From positions 1-64,000 of the forward strand of contig JBBDYG010000111.1 in assembly GCA_040901765.1 (NCBI GenBank): a stretch of 64,000 bases of DNA, written 5' to 3'. The translations under genes and the position numbers were made by a program. The notes beneath the pieces are model-generated. The model worked only from the letters and a program-made list of their open reading frames with translations. It ran no database searches and was not told where the DNA came from. This document shows, piece by piece, positions 8,279 through 17,112 of the stretch (within the stretch, counting starts at the first letter, position 1; every line of letters starts with the position of its first letter). The stretch comes from JBBDYG01 sp040901765 (lineage in GTDB: Bacteria; Planctomycetota; Planctomycetia; Pirellulales; Lacipirellulaceae).

Positions 8279-10480
8279 ATGCCAAATCCTTTCGCACGCC
8301 GGTCCGCTTGCTTCGCACTACTGGTGTTCGTCGCGCTCGCCGCAATTGCGGTCGCGAACGAACCAGATCGCGCGAACGCCCCTAAAATGCTCCGGGCTGG
8401 GGCGTTTGCAATCGACATCACGCCCACGCAGTTCCCGGTGATCGTCAATGGCTATTTCGAGGAGCGCGTAGCGGAGGGCGCCGTCGATCGGCTGTTCGCC
8501 CGCGCGCTGGTGCTCGACGATGGCGCCACGCAATTGGTCCTGGTGATCGTAGACAGCCTGATGCTTCCGCGCGACTTGCTCGACGAGGTAAAATCGCGAG
8601 CCTCGCAGCGCACGGGAGTGCCGACCGATCACATGCTGATTTCAGCGACGCACAGCCATTCGGCCCCCTCGGCAATGGGTTGCTTGGGAAGCCGCCCCGA
8701 TCCGGACTATCCCGGGTTTTTGATACCGCGGATCGTCCGTGCGATTGAGTCGGCCCATCAACGGATGCAGCCTGCACAAATCGGCTGGACGAAAATTCGC
8801 GCGCCGGAGCACACCTTTTGCCGGCGCTACATTCGTCGTCCCGATCGCCTGTTAATCGACCCGTTCGGCCAGCCAACCGTCCGGGCGCACATGCATCCCG
8901 GTTTCGTAAGTTCCGACGCGGTGGGGCCTTCCGGTCCGGTGGACGATGAGCTGTCGTTGCTCGCGGTGCAGACGTTGGAAGGAAAACCGCTGGCGGTGCT
9001 GGCGAATTTTTCGATGCACTATGTCGGTTCGCTGGCCGTCTCTGCCGATTACTTCGGGCGATTTTCCGAACACCTGGCCAAGCGCATCGATGGCAGCGAC
9101 GGCGCGACTAGCTGCATCGTTGCTATGTCGCAAGGCACGAGCGGCGACTTGATGGGCATGAACTACAGCGCGCCGGCGACCAAGTTGAATTACGATTCCT
9201 ATGCCGACGAACTTGCGGAAATGGCTCACGTGGCCTATCGGCAGATCGAGTATCACCAAACCGTGCCACTGGCGATCCAGGAGGCAAAGCTCACCGTTGG
9301 CAGGCGCGTGCCGGATGTCGAAAGGCTCACGTGGGCAAAGTCCATCGCCGCAACTGTAGGCGATCGCCGGCCCAAGGGCTGGCCCGAAATTTATGCGCTC
9401 GAGCAACTGATGCTTGCCGAGGAGCCTCAGCGAGAACTGAAGCTGCAAGCGGCGCGGATCGGCGACGTCGGAATCACCGCCATCCCGAACGAAGTATTCG
9501 GCATCACCGGTCTCAAGCTCAAATTACAAAGCCCGCTGCCGTTTACATTCAATATCGAGCTGGCCAACGGAGCGGATGGTTACATCCCGCCGCCCGAGCA
9601 GCACGCGTTGGGCGGTTATACCACCTGGCCCGCGCGTACGGCTGGATTGGAAGTCGATGCCGAACCAAAGATTGTCGAGACGCTGTTGACGCTGTTGGAA
9701 GAAGTGGCGAGTGCGCCGCGTAAGCCTTTCGACGAAACGGGCTGCGCCTATTCCGAGGCTGTGCTGAAATCTCAGCCCCGCGCGTACTGGCGGTTGTCGG
9801 AAATTGCCGGCGACGTGGCAGCAGACGCGAGTGACCGCCAATTGGACGCCCGCTACGAAGCGGGGATCGCGCGCTATTTGCTGGGGCCAGCGAGCGACGG
9901 ACTTTTAGCGCCGGGGCAAGTAAATCGAGCGGCCCACTTTGCCGGCGGCCGGCTGCGGGCAAGTGTGCCTGACATTGGCGAGACATATAGCGTCGAGCTT
10001 TGGTTTTGGAATGGGCTGCCAGCCGATGCCCGACCCGTCGCTGGATACTTGTTCTCACGCGGACCAAACGGCAACGACGAAGCGGCGGGCGACCACCTCG
10101 CCATCGGCGGGTTGGACATCGCGACGGGGAGGTTGCTTTTCTTTAATGGCAATCGACTGAATCAAGTGCTGGAAGGTCGAACGCCGATCGAGCCTCAAAC
10201 GTGGAACCACGTTGTTGTAGTCCGTGACGGTGAAGTGGTGCGCGCCTATCTGAATGGCCGCTCCGAGCCGGAGATCGATGGCCGGGCAACTGTTGATCCG
10301 CAGTCGTTGAGCGACGAGTGGTTCTTTGGCGGCCGCAGCGACAACTTCGCCAATCTCGAAGGAAAGCTCGACGAGGCTGCGGTCTACGACCATGCCCTGT
10401 CGCCCCAGGACGCGGCCCAACATTACCAGGCTGCGGGCACGCCACCCAGCGGTGTGTTGGGCGCCGTTTCAAAACCGTGA
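8279..10480 (+). CDS. Secreted neutral/alkaline ceramidase-like hydrolase with LamG-like C-terminus
   Basis: A 733-residue exported protein. The signal peptide covers about residues 1-26 (ACFALLVFVALAAIAVA). Residues about 38-450 match the neutral/alkaline non-lysosomal ceramidase N-terminal domain common in planctomycetes: DITPTQFPVIVNGY, the metal-binding-like SATHSHSAPS near 125-134 and a later NFSMHYVGS. True ceramide cleavage is not assured; many bacterial homologues have unknown substrates. Residues about 510-725 (AYWRLSEIAG..., GETYSVELWFW..., LDEAAVYDHALS) form a concanavalin A-like/LamG module likely to bind glycans. The ATG chosen immediately precedes the signal peptide; an in-frame upstream start would bury it. 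Confidence 0.82.
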   Translation: MPNPFARRSACFALLVFVALAAIAVANEPDRANAPKMLRAGAFAIDITPTQFPVIVNGYFEERVAEGAVDRLFARALVLDDGATQLVLVIVDSLMLPRDLLDEVKSRASQRTGVPTDHMLISATHSHSAPSAMGCLGSRPDPDYPGFLIPRIVRAIESAHQRMQPAQIGWTKIRAPEHTFCRRYIRRPDRLLIDPFGQPTVRAHMHPGFVSSDAVGPSGPVDDELSLLAVQTLEGKPLAVLANFSMHYVGSLAVSADYFGRFSEHLAKRIDGSDGATSCIVAMSQGTSGDLMGMNYSAPATKLNYDSYADELAEMAHVAYRQIEYHQTVPLAIQEAKLTVGRRVPDVERLTWAKSIAATVGDRRPKGWPEIYALEQLMLAEEPQRELKLQAARIGDVGITAIPNEVFGITGLKLKLQSPLPFTFNIELANGADGYIPPPEQHALGGYTTWPARTAGLEVDAEPKIVETLLTLLEEVASAPRKPFDETGCAYSEAVLKSQPRAYWRLSEIAGDVAADASDRQLDARYEAGIARYLLGPASDGLLAPGQVNRAAHFAGGRLRASVPDIGETYSVELWFWNGLPADARPVAGYLFSRGPNGNDEAAGDHLAIGGLDIATGRLLFFNGNRLNQVLEGRTPIEPQTWNHVVVVRDGEVVRAYLNGRSEPEIDGRATVDPQSLSDEWFFGGRSDNFANLEGKLDEAAVYDHALSPQDAAQHYQAAGTPPSGVLGAVSKP

Positions 10481-10501
10481 GCCTCATCGAACAGGTGCAT
10501 A

Positions 10502-11380
10502 ATGCTCAACCGAGTGCGCGTGGCGGCGGCCGCCGTCGATACCAAACCGGGCGAACTGGCCGACAACCTCGAGAAACTCATCGATTGGACCGGCCGAGCC
10601 GCCAAGGACGGGGCGCAGTTGGTGTTATTTCCCGAGCTTTCGCTGACAGGCTTCGTACCGAATCACCCTGTGGGAGATCATGAATCGTGGTTGCGGCGAG
10701 CGCTGGGCGAGGCGCGACGCTTGGCGCTTCCGCTCGATGGGGAACCGATCCGCTCGCTCCAAGAAGCGGCCCGGCGCCACGAGATTATGATCTCGGTTGG
10801 GCTGCTCGAAGACGCCGGCAACATGCTTTTCAATTCCCAAGTGCTCGTCGGACCGCAGGGAGTCATCGGCCACTGGCGAAAGCTGCACGTGCCGATGTTT
10901 GAGATGCCGTTCTACAACGGTGGCTGTCTAGCCCCGGTCGTCTCGACGCCATTGGGGCGGATCGGAGTCAACATTTGCTTCGATGCCTTGATCCCTGAAT
11001 CGACCCGGTTGTTGGCGGTGCAGAACGTGGAGATTGTACTGATGCCGTTTGCGGCCGACCCGCCGCCCTGCACGCCAGCCGGTTGGTCACAGTGGGCGTC
11101 GGGAGCTATTCGCGCCCGCGCCGTGGAGAACGGCGTGTTTGTCGTCGCCTGCAACTACGTGGGAACCGTTGAATGCGCGGGGGTGAGCCAGCATTTTCCC
11201 GGTGGGGGCCTCATTGTTTCTCCGCGTGGCGAACCAATTGCCGAATGGACGGCATCATCCGGCGAATGCGGGCTGATCGTGGCGGACTTGGACGCCAGCG
11301 TACTAGCCGCTGCGCGTGCCGAACCGGAATATCTTTTTCGGTTTCGCCGGCCAGAGCTTTATGGCCCACTGGCGACTTAA
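10502..11380 (+). CDS. Carbon-nitrogen hydrolase (nitrilase superfamily)
   Basis: A 292-residue cytosolic amidase-type enzyme with the Glu-Lys-Cys triad: Glu45 in FPELSLTG, Lys127 in WRKLH and Cys159 in NICFDALIPE. It hydrolyses or transfers amide/nitrile carbon-nitrogen bonds; the branch (omega-amidase, N-carbamoyl amidase, deaminated glutathione amidase and others) cannot be fixed from motifs. It starts 21 bases after the ceramidase-like gene on the same strand, so the two are probably co-transcribed, which fits a role in degrading an amide released by the secreted enzyme. That link is inference. Confidence 0.87.
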   Translation: MLNRVRVAAAAVDTKPGELADNLEKLIDWTGRAAKDGAQLVLFPELSLTGFVPNHPVGDHESWLRRALGEARRLALPLDGEPIRSLQEAARRHEIMISVGLLEDAGNMLFNSQVLVGPQGVIGHWRKLHVPMFEMPFYNGGCLAPVVSTPLGRIGVNICFDALIPESTRLLAVQNVEIVLMPFAADPPPCTPAGWSQWASGAIRARAVENGVFVVACNYVGTVECAGVSQHFPGGGLIVSPRGEPIAEWTASSGECGLIVADLDASVLAAARAEPEYLFRFRRPELYGPLAT

Positions 11381-11442
11381 CGTGTAGCTCAACTTGCAAG
11401 AGTTCAGAAGCTTTTCAGTGGGCTGAACTCTTGCAAATTCGG

Positions 11443-13437
11443 CTACTGCTGGTCGCGTTTCAATTCAGCCCATTCTCGGCCCGGGCGGTCCACGCGGAAT
11501 TGCACCAAGCGACCATGTTGTGCTTCGGTAACGTACGCCGTACAGCCGTCGACGCCGCCAAAGCAGATGTTCGTCGGGTGCTGGCCAAGTACGTCGATCT
11601 CCCGCAGCACTTCGCCCGTTGGGGATATTTTAACAACGGTGCCCTTCCCGTGCCGCGTGATGTAGAGGTTGCCGTCCACGTCACAGCGCATGCCATCCAT
11701 GGCAAAACCGTCGAACTTATGCACCAGTCGCTTGTTCGTAATCCGGCCATCGGCGAGGTCGAAGGCCCACACGTTGCGCTGCACGCTTTCGTTCACGTAC
11801 AACGTCCGCCCGTCGGGGCTGACTTCGATGCCATTGGTTGTGCCCATGTCCGATGCCATACGATCGGCCTTTCCCTGTTCGTCAATGCGCCATAGCTGCC
11901 CGGTGCCGGCCGGCCAATTTGGGTCGCTGGCGTAAAGAGCCCCGTCGGGAGCGATGGCCAGATCGTTTGGCTGATTCATTTCAGGGTGGTGCGCGAATAC
12001 CTCGATGGCACGAGTCGTTGGATCGACGCGCAGGATATTGTGCCCGACGTAATCGGCCACATACATTTGGCGCTGTTGTCCGAAACGAATGCCATTGCCC
12101 GTGCTCTTGCCAGGCAAGGTGACAAACAAGCTGGCGCGGCCCTGTGGCGTGACGCGGCCGATGGTCTGCTCGCGCGCGAAATTGACGGCGAAGATGGTTC
12201 CCTCGGCATCGCAGGCAGGCCCTTCAGCGCCTTGCGTAAAGCTGCCCGGCGCGGTCAGCGGCGTCGCGACGAAAAGTTCTTTCAATCCGCGTTCTGTCGC
12301 CTCGATCGTTTCAATCGAGCCAAGTTGGGCCAAGACTTCAAACGGCGGCTCCCAGGCCTCGGCGTCGTATTCGCGCGTCGTGAAGAAGTTAAACAGGTAG
12401 ATGCAATCGGCCTTTTCGTTCCAAAGCCGCGCCGCCGCACGGCGGTATTTGGCGGCGTTCAGATAGTGAGCCGGCGTCGGGCCGTCCGTGCATTCGATGC
12501 CGCCATAGACAGGCACCTGCGGAAGTGCCTCCTTCCACTCCGCTAGCGGAAGGTTGTATTGTTCGTGCAGGAATTCGCTGACCGTCACGAAGTCGACCCA
12601 TCCGCGCTCCGCCCAGCCGACGACATCGCAGCCGAGCTCTCGGGAAGTCTGCGGTGTTGGCAGCGCCCGGCCGAAATTCGAAGGCACGCGCACCGCGAGA
12701 ATCAGCCGCCGATTGCGCTTTCGGCCCTGTTCGTTGACCATTTCGCGAATTCGCTCGACGAGTGAATTCATCTTGGCGATCCGCTCGTCGGTCGTGCCAT
12801 CCTGGAAAAACCGAGGAAAGCGGTTGAAATCAAGTTCCAATCCATCGCAGTCATATCGCTCGACGGCCTCTTCAATCAGACGAAACACGTACTCGCGCAC
12901 GGCGTCCTTTCCGAAGTCGAGCGCGCCTGCGCCGAGATGGCAGTCGGGGTGGTCCACGCGAAACTGCGTACGAAGGAAGTCGTTGCCGTGATCGTCGTTC
13001 ATCCGGAACGAGAGCAGCGCTTCATGCCCGCGGCGTCGCATCTCGCTAAGAATAATGGCATACGGATCGATACCAGCGTCGAAGAATCGTTGCATGGTGT
13101 CGGACCGCATGCGTTCGCGGGGGGACCATTGCGAGCGCTCTTCCAGCGAACTCAGAGCACCGCGTAGCGTGCCTACCTTAGTTGGGTAGTACATTACTTG
13201 CGCGTTGATACACAGAAGCAGCGTGTCCACTTGGCTGCCCTCGTACGCAACCTCCGCGACAAGCCGCTTCAAATCCGCCTCGGTGACGGCGACTGGCTCG
13301 GTGCTTCCGGCGCGGGATGTCAGGCACGAATCGCCGTCCAGGTTATAGAGCACTCGCCGCGACGTGCGCACTTCCGCGGCAAACAATGGTTGGCAGATCA
13401 CACAGCCCAGCAAGAGCGTATTAGAAATGAATCGCAT
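11443..13437 (-). CDS. Secreted glycosidase-like TIM barrel fused to an SMP-30/gluconolactonase propeller
   Basis: A 664-residue two-module protein with a signal peptide (residues 1-20, ending PLFAAE). Residues about 30-385 look like a (beta/alpha)8 glycosyl-hydrolase-like domain: the stretch DCDGLELDFNRFPRFF carries the acidic pair expected at the end of a barrel strand, and QPxxGGIEC-type segments follow. Residues about 395-655 are a six-bladed SMP-30/gluconolactonase/LRE propeller (EGPACDAEGTIFAVN, NGIEVSPDGRTLYVNES, DGMRCDVDGNLYITRHG), with the Glu, Asn and Asp that bind divalent metal in that family. The fusion would pair glycan cleavage with lactone hydrolysis. Convergent with the nitrilase gene. 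Confidence 0.75.
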   Translation of the reverse strand: MRFISNTLLLGCVICQPLFAAEVRTSRRVLYNLDGDSCLTSRAGSTEPVAVTEADLKRLVAEVAYEGSQVDTLLLCINAQVMYYPTKVGTLRGALSSLEERSQWSPRERMRSDTMQRFFDAGIDPYAIILSEMRRRGHEALLSFRMNDDHGNDFLRTQFRVDHPDCHLGAGALDFGKDAVREYVFRLIEEAVERYDCDGLELDFNRFPRFFQDGTTDERIAKMNSLVERIREMVNEQGRKRNRRLILAVRVPSNFGRALPTPQTSRELGCDVVGWAERGWVDFVTVSEFLHEQYNLPLAEWKEALPQVPVYGGIECTDGPTPAHYLNAAKYRRAAARLWNEKADCIYLFNFFTTREYDAEAWEPPFEVLAQLGSIETIEATERGLKELFVATPLTAPGSFTQGAEGPACDAEGTIFAVNFAREQTIGRVTPQGRASLFVTLPGKSTGNGIRFGQQRQMYVADYVGHNILRVDPTTRAIEVFAHHPEMNQPNDLAIAPDGALYASDPNWPAGTGQLWRIDEQGKADRMASDMGTTNGIEVSPDGRTLYVNESVQRNVWAFDLADGRITNKRLVHKFDGFAMDGMRCDVDGNLYITRHGKGTVVKISPTGEVLREIDVLGQHPTNICFGGVDGCTAYVTEAQHGRLVQFRVDRPGREWAELKRDQQ

Positions 13438-13555
13438 CGGTTGTCTCGGCTAGTAGGAGCGCTTCAAGATCGGACTTAAGGGCTGTCCGGAGAACTACTT
13501 GCGGCGTTATAGCTTACTTTTCTCGTGGTGTTTTACGCCGAAGGCGTTACGTCTT

Positions 13556-13727
13556 CCAGCCCAGGGTTGGTCGCCCTGGCGACCTACCCTGGGTGGTCGC
13601 GCAAATGGTTTCCTGTACCCCAACGGGGTTCCGTCCCATGCATGCCGGCGCAACCCCGTTGGGGTAGATAATCTGGTCGTGGGCGCGGACCCAGGGTAGA
13701 TCGCCAAGGCGATCAACCCTGGGCTGG
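13556..13727. repeat. Nested palindrome, 'CCCAGGGTTG' family
   Basis: Outer 38-base arms (13556-13593 and 13690-13727: CCAGCCCAGGGTTGGTCGCC with its near complement) enclose a perfect 14-base inner pair (ACCCCAACGGGGTT at 13617 with AACCCCGTTGGGGT at 13652-13665). All reading frames over it are repeat-derived and were not called as genes. Confidence 0.8.
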
Positions 13728-13891
13728 AGGACGGAACCGCTTTGCGGTACGAAAAATGCGGCAGCGAGCGGAAGCAGCAAAGCACAACCATATCCTTCAA
13801 CCTCTCCCGAAAATCGGATAGTTGTTTTCTCGGTCGCCTTGAACTCAACTTGTTTCGTAGTTTAACACTCCGCGCGTCGGAAGAACTGCAA

Positions 13892-13999
13892 CTAGGAATC
13901 CCGCCGCAGGATGCGCTTTAGGTCCGAAAGGAACCAAATAAAGATCGCTACGGCCCCGGGGCCGAGCACGATCACGCTGAGCCAAGTCGCTATTCTCAT
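13892..13999 (-). CDS. 35-residue membrane peptide, likely symporter accessory subunit
   Basis: ATG-initiated peptide (MRIATWLSVIVLGPGAVAIF, then IWFLSDLKRILRRDS). A single transmembrane helix fills residues about 5-24 and a basic tail follows, giving a probable cytosolic C-terminus. Its ATG overlaps the TGA stop of the upstream sodium symporter (ATGA), so it is almost certainly translated by coupling. Small accessory proteins encoded directly after sodium:solute symporters are known in bacteria, and size, topology and overlap all fit that role. Confidence 0.75.
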   Translation of the reverse strand: MRIATWLSVIVLGPGAVAIFIWFLSDLKRILRRDS

Positions 14000-15468
14000 A
14001 TTGGATCTTGCCTGCCAAATTGATTACCAAGCACGAAGCCGATCAGCGAGACCGGCAGCGCGCAGAGCGCCGCGTAATCTTGCCAGACCTGAACGCCGGC
14101 GATGATCCACACGTGCTTTTCGTGTTCGGGATCGCGCGTGCCCTGGGTGAAGACCAGCAGGTAAAACACTACCAGTCCCACCAGGCCGGCGACAGATCCC
14201 CACAATCCAGCGGCCGGTCGCGGCCGGAAAAACAGCGCACCCATCACGGGCACAAAGACCACGGACGTCATCACACTGGTCATGAATTGCCAGGTATCCC
14301 GCATGCGATCGAAGAACAGGCTGATCAATGCGGCGATGAGCATCACTGCAAACACGCCGACGCGCGTCAGGCGAATCAGCCGCTTGTCCGAAGCGTGGGG
14401 ATCGAAAATCGGCCGATAAATATCGTAGACCACATTTCCGCTGGCGAGCAGCGAATAACTATCGACGGTGGACATTGCCGCCGCAAGCACGCCGCCCAGG
14501 AATAGACCTCGCAAACCGAGCGGCAGCGTTTGGACGCAAACCGAGAGTAACGCTTCACGGCCCTGCAGGTTTTCTGGAAGCATGCCCGATTGAACCGCGG
14601 CGCGGGCGACGAGTCCGATAACAGTCACACCCCAATCGTAAGACGCCCACAGGAGGATGCCGACAAGCAGCGCCCGCTGCACGGATTGCTTATTCTGGGC
14701 CGCAAACACTCGCTGGTAGAAAGCCGGCTCCACGAGCACCGTCAGGCCCGTGAGCGACCAGGCAACGAGCATCCAGTAGCTGAGTCCGCCATGGTGTGCC
14801 AAGTGCATCGCTTTGCCGCCTGCGTCCTTGGGTAATGCATTGACGAACTCCCAACCGCCGATCCAGTCCACTGCCAGGGGAATGGCGATTGCCAGCGATA
14901 CGCACATCAGCACGAATTGAACCGTGTCGCTGATCGCGTCGGCCCATAGGCCGCCCATCACCGTGTAGACGGCACACACGCCGATCGTGGCGGCCATGCC
15001 CCAACCGACAGGCAGGCCGAGAAACGCCATCATTGTCATCATTCCGGCCATCGCCACGATCGGCGCGGAATAAACGAACGAGGCCAACGCGCCAACCACT
15101 CGCGTTGGCGTACCATAGTGCGTCTCCAGTATGTCGGAGAGGGTCATCGCATCGCCATATCGCCGCAGCCGCGGTGCGATCACCAGCGCCGCCAGCGCGA
15201 TGAAGACATAGTACGGCAGGCTGTACCAGAACCACGCTACGATGCCGTAGTAGAAGCTCGTCTCGCTGGTGCCGAACGTCACGTCAAGTCCGTAGTAGGA
15301 GCTTACGAGCGTGCAGACGAGCAACGGCGTGGTTAGAGCGCCGCCGGCAAGGAAATAGTCCTTAAACGCCTTGATCCGCGTGGAAACGAGCGCCCCCAGC
15401 CCTAACATGCCGAGCAAGTAGACGGCGACAATGGCGTAGTCCACCGCGGAGATTTCAGCAAGCGGCAT
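13996..15468 (-). CDS. Sodium:solute symporter (SSS family)
   Basis: A 490-residue inner-membrane carrier that uses the sodium gradient to import a small solute. About 12-14 hydrophobic helices are visible; the SSS-type features are YFLAGGALTTPLLVCTLVSSYYG after helix 1, the TLSDILETHYG loop and GGLWADAISDTVQF in the middle. Start chosen at MPLAEISAVDYAIV, just before helix 1, rather than an upstream Met that would add 27 hydrophilic residues. The substrate cannot be read from sequence; the surrounding sialidase, kinase and aldolase genes suggest a sugar or sugar acid. A 35-residue membrane peptide is coupled to its 3' end. Confidence 0.92.
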   Translation of the reverse strand: MPLAEISAVDYAIVAVYLLGMLGLGALVSTRIKAFKDYFLAGGALTTPLLVCTLVSSYYGLDVTFGTSETSFYYGIVAWFWYSLPYYVFIALAALVIAPRLRRYGDAMTLSDILETHYGTPTRVVGALASFVYSAPIVAMAGMMTMMAFLGLPVGWGMAATIGVCAVYTVMGGLWADAISDTVQFVLMCVSLAIAIPLAVDWIGGWEFVNALPKDAGGKAMHLAHHGGLSYWMLVAWSLTGLTVLVEPAFYQRVFAAQNKQSVQRALLVGILLWASYDWGVTVIGLVARAAVQSGMLPENLQGREALLSVCVQTLPLGLRGLFLGGVLAAAMSTVDSYSLLASGNVVYDIYRPIFDPHASDKRLIRLTRVGVFAVMLIAALISLFFDRMRDTWQFMTSVMTSVVFVPVMGALFFRPRPAAGLWGSVAGLVGLVVFYLLVFTQGTRDPEHEKHVWIIAGVQVWQDYAALCALPVSLIGFVLGNQFGRQDPI

Positions 15469-15720
15469 GGGCAGAGGGGGGTGAGTAATTAAGTGAACGA
15501 TGTCGTTGGAACGTGCAGGATTAACGCAGATTTGACCGGAATGTCGCACCGCGGAAATTTATTATCGCATCGTCATTAGTAGTTGATAATCAACCGCGGG
15601 ATCGGAATCAAGTTCTTGTGGAATTCTATCGGCGAAATTAGGCTAGTGGAGGAATGGGCGCGTGCCGCCTCAACGCCGAGCCGCCCGTGAAGCCTGACTA
15701 CCATTGCAGCGAGGTACAGA

Positions 15721-16944
15721 ATGTCGGGACCGCAGATTGGTCTGTATTTAGCGTTAGTCGCCGCCAGTGCGGGTAGTTCCATCGGCGCGGAGCAGATGCC
15801 CGATTTCTCCCACGTACCTGGAGCGGTGATCGCCCATTACCCCAAGAGCGACCAGAAATATGTCGGCTCGCCGGGGATTGCGATTGTCGGCGGCGGAATC
15901 TACCTCGCCAAGCATGATGAGTTCGGCGAAGGCTCGACCGAATACCAATCGGCCATCTCACAGATTTACCGGTCGGACGATCACGGCAAGACTTGGCGTC
16001 GGATTCACACGTTCGATGGTCTGTTTTGGGCGTCGATCTTCACGCACGGCGATGCCGTCTATCTGTTGGGCACTGACAAACATCATGGCAACGCGGTGAT
16101 CTTTCGGTCGAGCGACCAGGGCCAGACATGGACCGCGCCGACCGACGCCGCAAACGGGTTGTTGTTGGAAGGTGAATATCACACCGCGCCGGTGCCAGTA
16201 ATCGTACACAACGGCCGCATTTGGCGAGCGATTGAGGACGCAGGCGGCGGCGACAAGTGGGGACACCGTTACCGCGCTATGATGATGAGCGCGCCGGTTG
16301 ACGCCGACCTGCTGAACGCGGCGAGTTGGACGTGCAGCAACTACCTCGCACGCAATCCCGAGTGGCTCGACGGCAGGTTCAACGCCTGGTTGGAAGGAAA
16401 TGCCGTGGTTACCCCAGACGGCAAGATCGTGAACATCCTGCGCGTCGACTTCAATCCCGAAGGAAACGTAGCGGCGATCATCCGGTGCAGCGACGATGGC
16501 CGCGAGGTCACGTTCGATCCGAAGAGTGATTTCATCGAGTTTCCCGGTGGTGCAACGAAGTTCACGATCCGGCACGATCCAAAGACCAATCTCTATTGGA
16601 CGTTGAGTAATTTTATTCCAGCGTTCCATCGCAGCACGCGTGCGGCATCGACGCGCAATACCTTGGCGCTCGCCAGCTCTGTGGACCTGCGCAATTGGAC
16701 CGTGAGTAGCGTGGTGCTATACCATCCCGATGTAGAAAAGCATGCCTTTCAGTATGTCGATTGGCTGTTCGAAGGAGATGACTTGATCGTCGCATCGCGA
16801 ACGGCGCATGACGATGGTTTGGGCGGGGCTCACCGGGCTCACGACGCAAATTTCCTAACATTTCACCGGGTGCAGGATTTCCGCGACCTTGAAATGGCCG
16901 ATTCCACTTCGGCTTATCTAGAGCGACTGAGCAAGCCGAATTAG
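15721..16944 (+). CDS. Secreted sialidase-like (BNR repeat) protein
   Basis: A 407-residue six-bladed propeller protein of the sialidase superfamily. A signal peptide occupies about residues 1-22. Asp-box (BNR) repeats are visible as SDDHGKTW near 87 and SSDQGQTW near 131, with weaker ones later (CSDDGREVTF). The full sialidase Arg triad and Tyr/Glu pair cannot be confirmed by eye, so it may be a different exo-glycosidase or a binding protein. It is divergent from the symporter and precedes a DUF3748 protein and a kinase, consistent with a sugar-utilisation cluster. Confidence 0.75.
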   Translation: MSGPQIGLYLALVAASAGSSIGAEQMPDFSHVPGAVIAHYPKSDQKYVGSPGIAIVGGGIYLAKHDEFGEGSTEYQSAISQIYRSDDHGKTWRRIHTFDGLFWASIFTHGDAVYLLGTDKHHGNAVIFRSSDQGQTWTAPTDAANGLLLEGEYHTAPVPVIVHNGRIWRAIEDAGGGDKWGHRYRAMMMSAPVDADLLNAASWTCSNYLARNPEWLDGRFNAWLEGNAVVTPDGKIVNILRVDFNPEGNVAAIIRCSDDGREVTFDPKSDFIEFPGGATKFTIRHDPKTNLYWTLSNFIPAFHRSTRAASTRNTLALASSVDLRNWTVSSVVLYHPDVEKHAFQYVDWLFEGDDLIVASRTAHDDGLGGAHRAHDANFLTFHRVQDFRDLEMADSTSAYLERLSKPN

Positions 16945-16971
16945 GTTAAGACCAAAATAACTAGCAATTCA

Positions 16972-17092
16972 TTGCACCACGGCGGCACTGAGAACACAGA
17001 GTATGAATGAGTTAGCGGAGCAGGAATGGCTGGATTGGCCTATCTACTATCAAATTCCTTCTCCGTGGGTCTCCGTGCCACCGTGGTGAATA
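16972..17092. repeat. Palindrome, 'CACCACGG...CCGTGGTG' family
   Basis: Arms CACCACGGCGGCACTGAGAA (from 16975) and CTCCGTGCCACCGTGGTGAA (ending 17090) pair imperfectly around a variable centre. A sister copy lies at 20182-20377. It overlaps the first possible start of the next gene, arguing for the downstream start. Confidence 0.75.
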
Positions 17093-17112
17093 GATTTCCA
17101 TTGAGTAGGTCG

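Noticed and set aside
13499..13848. Three overlapping open frames in the 13.5-kb spacer
   Set aside because: They translate palindromic repeat (for example NPVGV and TPTGL runs) and exist on both strands, as expected from repeat DNA.
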